Program-made: the position numbers and the translations under genes
The notes under the pieces: generated by a model
The model's input: the letters and a program-made list of their open reading frames with translations, nothing else
The model's database searches: none
What the model was told of the DNA's origin: nothing
NCBI GenBank assembly: GCA_000969725.1
Contig: JXSR01S018148.1
Direction: 5' to 3' (one strand)
DNA: 26,540 bases
Source of the DNA: Ophiothrix spiculata
Taxonomy: Eukaryota > Echinodermata > Ophiuroidea > Amphilepidida > Ophiotrichidae
Shown here: in pieces, positions 24,101 to 26,540 of the stretch
Position numbering within the stretch: position 1 is the stretch's first letter
Layout of the letters: each line of letters starts with the position of its first letter

Positions 24101-25951
24101 CATGATATTTATATCGTTTGTGTGGCGACACTCAAATTCACCAGGAGCGCTACCAGTAGTGCTCCCGATCATTCCTTGAGGACCGCGGTTGGAGCACCTG
24201 CTCGATAGCGCTCCTCAAATGTGAAGGCCTGGTCAGCGTAATTTATTGAGTGGCTTTACTGACTCCTTGTAGTTTGCTGCTATTCTTTTAATCCCAGACT
24301 ATCTAGTATGCAGACTCCTTGGTTCGAGGAAGTTTGCTACTTTTCAGACATCCATTAATGTTGATACATTGGTGTTTTAAGAATAATATCCAATATGCTG
24401 GTTGCCTGGATTGTGGTTCTCATTTCCGCAGTCAGCAAAAGAGGGCCCTTATGGAAAGCAGTGCTGGAACACTGATAAGGCTACCCTCTTTAAAGATGTC
24501 AATAAATAAATATAAAAACATTAGATATGGGTATCTCTTCTGAAATCAAAGTGGCCTCTCTCCCCCATTGATTATGTTATACCTTGTATTTATCCCAAGT
24601 ATTCAAGTTTTAGAGATAGGCATTTACTTAGGTAAACATAAATAACAAACTGAAAATGGAAAATGGCTGCAGGGGATAGTGCACAATCCCTACTTTCAAC
24701 ACGGCCTCAGCACTCAGGGCATTGATTGTTAACTACCAGACTGAAATATTCTTGTCATTTGATTGGTTGACACTGTATTAACTGTTTAAAATATTTTGTA
24801 TAGTGATTGACATCAAAGCCAGGCATTTTTTGACAACAAAAATGTGATATTGCCCTGGCGTGACATCACCACAGGGCAATATCTGCTTTTTACACATCCT
24901 ACATGCCAGAGACGTTTTACATCCTGAATTCTAAAGTTAGTCAAGTTCCATAAATAAAGAAATTTGACCACATGGCCTATGACAAGAGGAATTACCACAA
25001 TTGGTGGATGAATTTGACGCATGTAATAATTAGTCCATCTAGAAGGACCTCACAACATGCTTCGCATTCGCTTGCGAGGTCCATCTAAATGGACTAGTAA
25101 TAATAGGCTTATGGCTCATGAATCATTTGGGATAATTTGGAAATCTTCAAATGCTGGTTGAATTTGGATAGGGCTATACTTTGATCAACACCAAATAGGC
25201 GGGCCTCTTCACATTGTGAATTGATACAGATAACATAGCACAACTACATATTTTTTATCACGCGAGGGTGGCTGATTTTAATTGCAACTAATTGTGTTGT
25301 CATAAAAACATTGTCCTCTAGCCATGCATCCACATATTTTTATGCAAGGGTGGCTTTAGCTGTTCAAGTGACATAAAAATACGCTGATGCATCGAATGCA
25401 GGGTTGTTGATTTATGATGAACAACTCTGTGGCGTGTTTGAATACCTTTCAACAACAAAAAAATTCCTGAAAACCTATATATATAGAGAATGAAACTAAA
25501 TTCTACATGATTTCAATTTAACACATAACTATCTTCGTAAAATATTTAGCAGAATCTGAAGCAAAATGCTAGTTTTTTTCTCCAACCATTTCAAACTGTT
25601 CCCAAGTGCCAGGCTTTGGATGTACACGAAGCTCCCATGCGAAAAACAGTGTGTTGCTTAAACGCACTTCTGTGAACGCTAAGCTATGCGTGAACCACTA
25701 ATTTGAATATCAACTGTCGGTTCATCGCAAATTGACAACGGTACGCTCCTGTATAAAGAGATATGGTGAGTTGTAGACTTATTTCTCATTAATAAATGAC
25801 TGCTCCGATTTCTTCATTCCCAGATGTGAAACCATCCAATATTCTAGTAGACAGGGAAGGCAATATCAAAATGTGTGATTTTGGTATCAGTGGTCAACTA
25901 GTGGACTCCATAGCAAGAACTCAGGATGCTGGTTGCCGACCATATATGGCA
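102..25951 (+). CDS. MAP2K4: MAP2K4/MKK4 orthologue, eight exons, 3' partial
   Basis: Dual-specificity MAP kinase kinase that phosphorylates JNK (and p38) on Thr and Tyr of the TxY loop in cytoplasmic stress signalling. The coding join is 102-132, 12132-12522, 14492-14546, 15888-16001, 17651-17770, 19465-19584, 23001-23052, 25824-25951: 1011 nt, 337 residues, with every junction agreeing in phase. Visible landmarks are a basic LxL docking-like motif (R21-L26), glycine loop GQGNFG (175-180), catalytic Lys197 in MAVK, helix C with KQLLMDLDV, the hinge region CMELM, HRDVKPSN (293-300), DFG (313-315) and activation Ser323 and Thr327 in VDSIART. The stretch [20 protein letters not shown] and the segment [11 protein letters not shown] are close to vertebrate MKK4 as I recall it, and unlike MKK7, MKK3/6 or MEK1/2. 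The C-lobe from APE onward lies beyond the window. Orthology is by recall, not by search. Confidence 0.95.
133..891. other. Intron 1, first segment
   Basis: Start of the 12.0 kb intron 1 (133-12131). AT-rich non-coding DNA; no repeat unit, RNA gene or protein similarity was recognised here. Confidence 0.5.
892..2021. repeat. Six dispersed copies of a 16-bp motif (attccgtcNgacatgg)
   Basis: Near-identical copies of attccgtcNNacatgg occur at about 892-907, 1624-1640, 1645-1660, 1837-1852 and 2007-2021 on the + strand, and inverted at 1435-1449. The core ttccgtc..acatg is kept in most copies; the last reads attctgttcgacatg. After 1435 the gaps are roughly 170-190 bases, except for one pair only about 20 bases apart. 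The DNA between copies does not look repeated, so this is not a simple tandem array. It could be subterminal repeats of a decayed transposon or a binding-site cluster; the sequence does not decide. Confidence 0.7.
987..1125. repeat. GC-rich inverted repeat
   Basis: A left arm at 987-1023 (cccgggg ... cggggccgtaa) pairs imperfectly with a right arm at 1092-1125 (ttacggccccgg ... cccggg). The loop contains short tandem ctgtaac-cgggg units and gaccgttac. It is much more GC-rich than its surroundings. Probably a foldback MITE fragment; no target duplication was identified. Confidence 0.55.
2022..3102. other. Intron 1, AT-rich segment
   Basis: Non-coding and AT-rich. Several tacatgta-type runs occur around 2655-2710. 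No bounded repeat or gene was recognised. Confidence 0.45.
3103..3135. repeat. Short tctatcgg microsatellite
   Basis: Three to four imperfect copies of tctatcgg/tctatc in a row. Confidence 0.7.
3172..3590. repeat. Degenerate tandem units with ggtca motifs
   Basis: Successive stretches of roughly 110-150 bp share an order of motifs: a 'gaaacttg/taaacttgg' phrase, 'catccttggg' or 'gatccttggg', 'ggtgttca', and then one or more 'aggtca' or 'gggtcaa' phrases. Units are recognisable at about 3172-3270 and 3318-3430. A weaker third lies at about 3470-3590 and contains several aggtcaa repeats. Diverged tandem repeat of unknown family. Confidence 0.45.
3630..4030. other. GC-rich block of unknown origin
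   Basis: About 400 bp with clearly higher GC than the flanking intron, with sharp edges on both sides. Open frames of 78 and 62 codons overlap here, but neither resembles a family I can name, and GC-rich DNA keeps frames open by chance. It may be a fragment of an inserted element or a captured sequence. Confidence 0.4.
4031..4673. other. Intron 1, unremarkable segment
   Basis: AT-rich intron with nothing recognised. Confidence 0.45.
4674..5412. repeat. Diverged tandem duplication of a ~350-440 bp unit
   Basis: Copy 1 is about 4674-5020 and copy 2 about 5112-5412. Shared landmarks in the same order are aactcccaaatg, gtcatac(a)aa, gattcgaacc / atttgaacct, tcccatgtccacctatggca (4781 and 5217, identical over 20 bp), catgg(c/t)agccatttc, gactgtgacgtgtt / gactgtgatgtgtt, and gtgccag-gactg-tgatggcc. 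The 'gattcgaacc' / 'tttgaacc' stretch reads as a tRNA B-box on the minus strand, so the unit may contain a tRNA-derived SINE; no convincing A-box was found. Confidence 0.65.
5971..6187. mobile_element. 217-bp foldback MITE (ggccgtattcataaagc ends)
   Basis: Almost the entire element is one inverted repeat with arms of about 105 bp, including ggccgtattcataaagca...cttag at both ends and ctaagggcaactcttgcac further in. It is flanked by ccagg at 5966-5970 and 6188-6192, a likely 5-bp target duplication. It is nested near the left end of the hAT-like element. Foldbacks with this end sequence recur in many marine invertebrate genomes as far as I recall. It can form a cruciform or a long RNA hairpin. 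Confidence 0.85.
6253..6410. repeat. Polypurine tract with ~51-bp tandem duplication
   Basis: Nearly pure A/G on the + strand. The segment starting agactgcagaaa at 6253 is repeated starting at 6304, each followed by gaaggagagagag and aaaaaggaaa. The 121-codon minus-strand frame across it is Phe/Ser/Leu-rich low complexity and is not a gene. Confidence 0.8.
6487..7078. mobile_element. 592-bp TTAA-flanked element (piggyBac/Kolobok type MITE)
   Basis: The ends cccctaaaagagcctggg (6487) and cggctctttaaggg (ending 7078) are inverted repeats, and both are flanked by TTAA (6483-6486 and 7079-7082). CCC starts and TTAA duplications are typical of piggyBac; Kolobok also uses TTAA. The next-inner segments repeat as ggggggcggaatcc at both ends (about 6505 and 7015). 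No transposase frame is present. It is nested inside the hAT-like element. Confidence 0.75.
8171..8236. repeat. Exact 33-bp tandem duplication
   Basis: The unit 8171-8203, beginning gaaagtatggaaatgtctct, is followed without a gap by an identical copy at 8204-8236. The exact identity points to a recent event. The in-frame 90-codon ORF across it is not recognisable. Confidence 0.9.
8237..10894. other. Intron 1, long AT-rich segment
   Basis: About 2.6 kb of AT-rich intron. Small frames at 9598-9831 and 9877-10077 show no recognisable protein. No terminal inverted repeat, tRNA or strong tandem repeat was seen; diverged transposon remnants cannot be excluded. Confidence 0.4.
10895..11000. repeat. 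Polypurine tract
   Basis: About 105 bases almost free of pyrimidines on the + strand, made of gagagaaag/ggaaaggg variants. The overlapping minus-strand frames of 80 and 69 codons (Pro/Phe/Ser/Leu) are low-complexity shadows. Confidence 0.8.
11001..12131. other. Intron 1, last segment, with a small hairpin at 11878-11950
   Basis: AT-rich. The only structure noticed is an inverted repeat ggaccaaaac...tataatta (11878-11899) against taattatatgttttggtcc (11932-11950). The segment ends in a pyrimidine-rich stretch and cag acceptor at 12129-12131. Confidence 0.5.
12132..12522 (+). CDS. MAP2K4: MAP2K4 exon 2: N-terminal tail with docking motif and 9-aa repeats
   Basis: The acceptor ctttgcag ends at 12131 and the donor gtaagt starts at 12523; entry phase is 1 and exit phase is 2. 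It encodes Asp11 to codon 141. N19-F28 reads [10 protein letters not shown], which resembles the MKK4 D-site (vertebrate KRKALKLNF), the basic-plus-LxL motif that binds JNK and p38. Residues 47-91 are five 9-residue repeats (GVPGNGSNR type). Residues 97-113 then echo the docking segment (LSLGISQL ... NPSL against LNLDFSQL ... NPSL). A His/Ser-rich stretch and QQPAPQM follow. The tail is Gly/Asn/Ser-rich and predicted unstructured. An ATG at the exon's first base is out of frame and soon stops, so it is not a start. Confidence 0.93.
12239..12373 (+). repeat. Coding minisatellite, 5 x 27 bp
   Basis: The units are 12239-12265, 12266-12292, 12293-12319, 12320-12346 and 12347-12373, each read as GV-x-x-NGSNR. 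They differ only in the third and fourth codons: PG, HG, PS, PG, SG. The segment ggtaatgggtcaaacagagg recurs almost unchanged. The length is a multiple of three, so copy-number change would keep the MAP2K4 frame. The antisense frame across it is a shadow. Confidence 0.95.
12550..13180 (+). mobile_element. Probable tRNA-derived SINE, split by a MITE
   Basis: The head has a canonical pol III A-box tagctcagtcgg (12557-12568) and a B-box cgttcaagtcc (12610-12620) at tRNA-like spacing, but the flanks do not fold into a full cloverleaf, so it is not a working tRNA gene. The body continues to about 12704, is interrupted by the inverted-repeat element at 12705-12966, then resumes at about 12967 to an attttattttatttattta tail near 13150-13180. 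Without the insert it would be about 370 bp. The 3' end and target duplication are uncertain. Confidence 0.6.
12705..12966. mobile_element. MITE with ~36-bp terminal inverted repeats inside the SINE
   Basis: The left end atatgtgacgcg-tacatca...aaaggtacaagttgtc and the right end gacaacttgtaccttttgat...cgcgtcacat are inverted repeats of about 36 bp with one or two mismatches. The interior is AT-rich and non-coding. A clean target duplication could not be fixed at the AT-rich flanks. Confidence 0.75.
13402..13720. mobile_element. pogo/Tigger-like MITE, 319 bp
   Basis: The ends cagtgcaacctcttttatcc (13402) and ggataaaagaggttgtactg (ending 13720) are inverted repeats, flanked by TA at 13400-13401 and 13721-13722. 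The CAGT..AACCTC..TTATCCG end is the hallmark of pogo/Tigger elements in the Tc1/mariner superfamily. Extra tccg/ttatccgg copies lie just inside each end. No transposase is present. Confidence 0.85.
13842..13894 (+). repeat. Dispersed repeat, copy 1 (second copy at 25386-25447)
   Basis: Shares gatgcatcg, then gttgttgatttatg and aacaactctgt-gcgtgtttg, then aatacct, with 25386-25447 in the same orientation. Each copy contains a small gttgtt...aacaac hairpin. Element boundaries were not determined. Confidence 0.7.
13895..14491. other. Intron 2, distal segment
   Basis: Non-coding; nothing recognised beyond the acceptor ttttgactcag ending at 14491. The 100-codon minus-strand frame at 13942-14244 has no recognisable features. 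Confidence 0.45.
14492..14546 (+). CDS. MAP2K4: MAP2K4 exon 3: linker before the kinase domain
   Basis: The first base completes Met141, and residues 142-159 follow: [18 protein letters not shown]. This lines up with the vertebrate MKK4 linker ERLRTHSIESSGKLKIS just before the kinase domain. The acceptor cag at 14489-14491 gives entry phase 2, exactly what exon 2 needs; the nearby AGs at 14494 and 14500 would break the frame. The donor is AAAAG|gtaagt at 14547, exit phase 0. At 55 nt it is too short to stand out alone and is called from phase, splice sites and the ES-G-L-I alignment. Confidence 0.9.
14551..14822. repeat. Long imperfect foldback abutting the intron 3 donor
   Basis: The outer arms are gttcgttgtgtgagtgcaag...atggctgcc (14551-14595) and ggcagcttt...cttgcactcacatgacgagt (about 14776-14822). 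The inner arms are gtcagtgactcttgaaatgg...cttca (about 14665-14691) and tgaagaaccattttaagagc...ctgac (about 14703-14729), around a 12-15 base loop. The middle of the arms pairs poorly. Likely an old foldback MITE. Its outer stem begins four bases into intron 3. Confidence 0.75.
14993..15373. mobile_element. Inverted-repeat element related to 23093-23218
   Basis: The left end aggggttgcttcaaaactca...actggccgctgacc and the right end ggtcaaacgccgg...ggttgagttttgtaatccca are diverged inverted repeats. Both match the caaaactcaactg-type ends of the shorter element at 23093-23218. The middle (about 15064-15295) is unrelated AT-rich sequence, perhaps an internal insertion. Boundaries are approximate. 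Confidence 0.55.
15374..15887. other. Intron 3, distal segment
   Basis: Non-coding; nothing recognised apart from the tttgctttcag acceptor ending at 15887. Confidence 0.45.
15888..16001 (+). CDS. MAP2K4: MAP2K4 exon 4: kinase N-lobe, glycine loop and catalytic Lys
   Basis: Residues 160-197, [20 protein letters not shown] and onward to [13 protein letters not shown] corresponds to vertebrate MKK4 [16 protein letters not shown] (175-182) is the ATP-binding glycine loop, and Lys197 of MAVK is the beta-3 lysine that binds ATP phosphates. The acceptor ctttcag ends at 15887 and the donor AAG|gtaagt starts at 16002; phase is 0 on both sides. Confidence 0.97.
16002..16541. other. Intron 4, proximal segment
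   Basis: Non-coding. ctgaattcag at about 16061 and gcgttgaattcag at about 16285 form a weak inverted pair, and 16200-16300 holds several tttgcg repeats; this may be a worn transposon. The 90-codon frame at 16227 is not recognisable. Confidence 0.4.
16544..17007. mobile_element. TA-flanked MITE, copy 2 (uninterrupted, inverted)
   Basis: Starts aggtttctgtcgacatacc and ends gtctcaacagaaacct, with TA at 16542-16543 and 17008-17009. At 464 bp it is the intact counterpart of the split copy at 5498-7752, in reverse orientation. Shared blocks include gcatatctcgacatgtcgac, 'aaaactgggcaagtaaaatt' (inverse of the copy 1 block near 5860-5880) and the gtcgac...attattgcgacatg end. Several tgtcgacat palindromes lie near each end. 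Confidence 0.88.
17010..17650. other. Intron 4, distal segment
   Basis: AT-rich; nothing recognised. Ends in a pyrimidine-rich ttttttcttccacatacag acceptor at 17650. Confidence 0.45.
17651..17770 (+). CDS. MAP2K4: MAP2K4 exon 5: helix C region
   Basis: Forty codons, residues 198-237. They begin [20 protein letters not shown], follow with [20 protein letters not shown], and include the helix C MDLDV segment. This is nearly the vertebrate MKK4 sequence, with changes such as SSHCPSIIK for SSDCPYIVQ. Phase is 0 at both ends; the donor GAG|gtaatt is the weakest of the set. Flanked by cag at 17650. Confidence 0.97.
17870..18269. mobile_element. Diverged inverted-repeat element
   Basis: The left end gggttaagccagg...cgtccaaattcc and the right end ggaaggc...tttggacggctctctggct...aaacc are imperfect inverted repeats (ggtt-agccag and cgtccaaa). 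The interior contains a CRE-like cgtgacgtcag (about 17942), attaatattcat, and aacatggcgacc (18002-18013) opening a 49-codon frame that ends at 18154. The ends are worn and no target duplication was fixed. Confidence 0.45.
18642..18986. repeat. Direct repeat pair ~60-75 bp (cccaccctttttatc type)
   Basis: Copy 1 at 18642-18720 and copy 2 at 18913-18990 share cccaccctttttatc, aggcacc/agacaccattt, tactgaaagttctctgagcc / tactagaaattctctgaacc, then acttggatcagttttt / atttttggatttttc. Extra cccaccctttt phrases occur at about 18895 and 18995. Possibly the ends of a degraded element. Confidence 0.65.
18991..19464. other. Intron 5, distal segment
   Basis: AT-rich; nothing recognised. Ends with the attttctattgtag acceptor at 19464. 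Confidence 0.45.
19465..19584 (+). CDS. MAP2K4: MAP2K4 exon 6: hinge to helix D
   Basis: Forty codons, residues 238-277: [20 protein letters not shown] followed by [25 protein letters not shown] is the hinge. Vertebrate MKK4 reads [20 protein letters not shown] here, so the match is strong. The acceptor is ttgtag at 19464 and the donor TCG|gtaagt at 19585; phase is 0 at both ends. Confidence 0.97.
19611..19756. mobile_element. Short foldback MITE ~145 bp
   Basis: The left arm ttttttcaccctagtgattc...catttacgc and the right arm gcgtttatg-type sequence read in reverse (cataaacgcaaaggtagg...aaatcaccagggcaaaaa) form an inverted repeat of about 35-40 bp with a few mismatches. The spacer is about 65 bp. 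It lies 26 bases after the exon 6 donor. Confidence 0.7.
20043..20346. mobile_element. Harbinger-like MITE with perfect ends, 304 bp
   Basis: The ends ggcacggttcccaattcatg (20043) and catgaattgggaaccgtgcc (ending 20346) are perfect inverted repeats, flanked by TTA at 20040-20042 and 20347-20349. A 3-bp TTA/TAA duplication with GG-starting ends is typical of PIF/Harbinger. Pairing continues inward, with gaps, through catacgaaagggcttga and gcatcatga to arms of about 85 bp. The two 71-codon frames overlapping it are shadows. Confidence 0.85.
20350..23000. other. Intron 6, distal 2.6 kb
   Basis: Mostly non-coding with little recognisable. At 20870-20945 there are nested cggga/tcccg hairpins (gagtcccg...cgggactc and cgggaac...gttcccg). 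At 22226-22430, read on the minus strand, a module has cgtgacgtcat, a second gatgacgtag, attaatattcat and aaaatggcgacg. At 22705-22714 there is a (CG)5 run able to adopt Z-DNA, with a shorter gcgcgcg at about 22667. The 117-codon hydrophobic frame at 21916 is not a known protein. Ends with ttaattacag at 23000. Confidence 0.45.
23001..23052 (+). CDS. MAP2K4: MAP2K4 exon 7: helix E to His-Arg of the catalytic loop
   Basis: Residues 278-294, [17 protein letters not shown], plus the first base of Asp295. Vertebrate MKK4 reads VKALNHLKENLKIIHRD here. The acceptor is ttaattacag and the donor AGAG|gtaagt at 23053, giving exit phase 1. The HRD catalytic Asp codon is therefore split by the intron, G|AT. 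The exon is 52 nt. Confidence 0.96.
23093..23218. mobile_element. 126-bp foldback MITE (caaaactcaactg ends)
   Basis: The left end agggaccactcacttcaaaa...ctcaact and the right end agttgagttttgaagtgtcccc are inverted repeats. Pairing extends inward through ggtggttgacc / ggcagtcaacc. TA lies on both sides (23091-23092 and 23219-23220). It starts 40 bases after the exon 7 donor. Its ends match the larger element at 14993-15373. Confidence 0.8.
23221..23613. mobile_element. 393-bp MITE sharing its left TA with the preceding element
   Basis: The ends agcctgtgtgttcaaa (23221) and tgtgaacacagcc... (right end, 23601-23613) are inverted, flanked by TA at 23219-23220 and 23614-23615. An inner inverted pair is gggcgtgtgcacacac...ggtcatgacta (about 23388) against tagtcatgacta...tgtgaacaca. 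gtgtgaacg recurs at about 23334, 23459 and 23538. No coding capacity. Confidence 0.7.
23616..24845. other. Intron 7, middle segment
   Basis: Non-coding. An inverted pair aggagcgcta (about 24143) and tagcgctcct (about 24206) encloses about 50 bases. Nothing else was recognised; the 74-codon frame at 24319 is not a known protein. Confidence 0.4.
24846..24883. repeat. Perfect 12-bp stem-loop
   Basis: gatattgccctg (24846-24857) and cagggcaatatc (24872-24883) are exact inverted repeats with a 14-base spacer. Possibly the core of a small foldback element. Confidence 0.8.
25031..25096. repeat. 66-nt hairpin
   Basis: tagtccatctagaaggacct...c (25031-25051) pairs with gaggtccatctaaatggact...a (25076-25096) with two mismatches and a 24-base loop rich in gcattcgcttgc. 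The size is in the range of a microRNA precursor, but foldback transposon remnants look the same. Confidence 0.75.
25097..25823. other. Intron 7, distal segment, with dispersed repeat copy 2
   Basis: Contains the second copy (25386-25447) of the repeat at 13842-13894, with the gttgttgatttatgatgaac hairpin and ctctgtggcgtgtttgaata. Otherwise AT-rich with nothing recognised. Ends with ttcttcattcccag at 25823. Confidence 0.6.
25824..25951 (+). CDS. MAP2K4: MAP2K4 exon 8: catalytic loop, DFG and activation sites
   Basis: Completes Asp295 of HRD, then residues 296-337: [20 protein letters not shown], then [20 protein letters not shown], then MA. Asn300 and Asp313 (DFG) are the metal-binding residues. 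Ser323 and Thr327 of SIART match the two sites that MAP3Ks phosphorylate in MKK4 (SIAKT in vertebrates). The donor GCA|gtaagt at 25952 leaves phase 0, placing the next intron between the Ala and Pro of APE. 128 nt. Confidence 0.97.
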
Positions 25952-26540
25952 GTAAGTATTGGTACACACTATAAGTGGGATATTTCGCACTACATTTATG
26001 TTCGCGCTTTTTCGCGCTCAGCTTGCCTTGCACGAAAATAAATGTACCACCAAAAATGGTTATTATAAACTACCGCATATAAAAATATCACAAGCATACT
26101 CTGGATGTTTGGTAGTCGATGGCGCCCATGTAATCCACTATAGAACGAAGCTTATTCCTTGGCTATGGATTTTTGGGGTGCTGAAGATCCGATTTACAGC
26201 CATGGAATATATAGCTCTGCTGATCTTGTTTTCTTGTCTAAGTTTACTAATAGGTCAAACAAAACTATATTGGACAGTGTAAACAAATATGCAGGGTGGG
26301 GGCTGCACGAGGCCCTAAACTCTGTATTTGTGTTTTCTCTGTCCAGTAAATTATTGTTTGGACTATAAGTATAGCTACAAGATTTCTTTTGTAGTGAGAA
26401 GCGAGATAAGCTGGGAGCTGCTCATATAGAGCATTTCATTTAGCTTTTTCTCATTTTCAGAGATTTCCATTAACAAAGTGTAGACGATGGGGCATGAGCT
26501 CCGGAACACTAGTTTCGTTGCCCCCATCATGGTACTACTT
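25952..26540. other. Start of intron 8 (next exon not in window)
   Basis: No stretch encoding PERIDP or similar follows an AG here, so the C-lobe exon lies beyond 26540. An imperfect inverted pair ggacagtgtaaacaaatatg (26271) and gtatttgtgttttctctgtc...c (ending 26343) brackets about 30 bases. The two frames at 25959 and 26159 are not recognisable. Confidence 0.6.

Noticed and set aside
26461..26540. Candidate next MAP2K4 exon after ttctcattttcag
   Set aside because: The open frame reads RFPLTKCRRWGMSS..., not the PERIDP-like sequence expected after GCRPYMA.

Overview
The window is animal nuclear DNA. It carries the 5' two-thirds of one protein-coding gene on the + strand: an orthologue of the JNK/p38 pathway kinase MAP2K4 (MKK4). 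Eight coding exons join in frame across seven GT-AG introns into 337 residues, running from the start Met to the middle of the activation segment. The next exon should begin at the Pro-Glu of the APE motif; it is not seen before base 26540, so the gene continues past the right edge. The kinase residues, the many families of short inverted-repeat transposons and the AT-rich, transposon-filled introns suggest a marine invertebrate. I cannot name the phylum or species.

Layout. Bases 1-101 are leader or promoter, with two 3-codon upstream ORFs. Exon 1 (102-132) is tiny and is followed by a 12.0 kb intron. Exon 2 (12132-12522) encodes a low-complexity N-terminal tail with a MAPK-docking-like motif and a five-copy coding minisatellite. 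Exon 3 (14492-14546) is a linker. Exon 4 (15888-16001) holds the glycine loop and catalytic Lys. Exon 5 (17651-17770) holds helix C, exon 6 (19465-19584) the hinge and helix D, and exon 7 (23001-23052) helix E up to His-Arg of the HRD motif. Exon 8 (25824-25951) completes HRD and adds DFG and the Ser/Thr activation sites.

Nearly everything else is intron filled with non-autonomous DNA transposons and one probable tRNA-derived SINE. The clearest is a nest at 5498-7752: a TA-flanked MITE split by a 1776-bp hAT-like element with an exact 8-bp target duplication. That element in turn contains a 217-bp foldback MITE and a 592-bp TTAA-flanked element. A second, uninterrupted copy of the outer MITE lies inverted at 16544-17007. 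Other well-bounded elements are a pogo/Tigger-like MITE (13402-13720), a Harbinger-like MITE (20043-20346), and two MITEs set end to end (23093-23218 and 23221-23613). No second gene, no transposase and no functional tRNA or rRNA gene was recognised on either strand.

The most unusual items are: (1) a possible duplicated docking motif flanking the coding minisatellite in the MKK4 N-terminus; (2) a 16-bp motif repeated six times between 892 and 2021; (3) a foldback whose stem starts four bases inside the 5' splice site of intron 3; and (4) the nested transposon stack.
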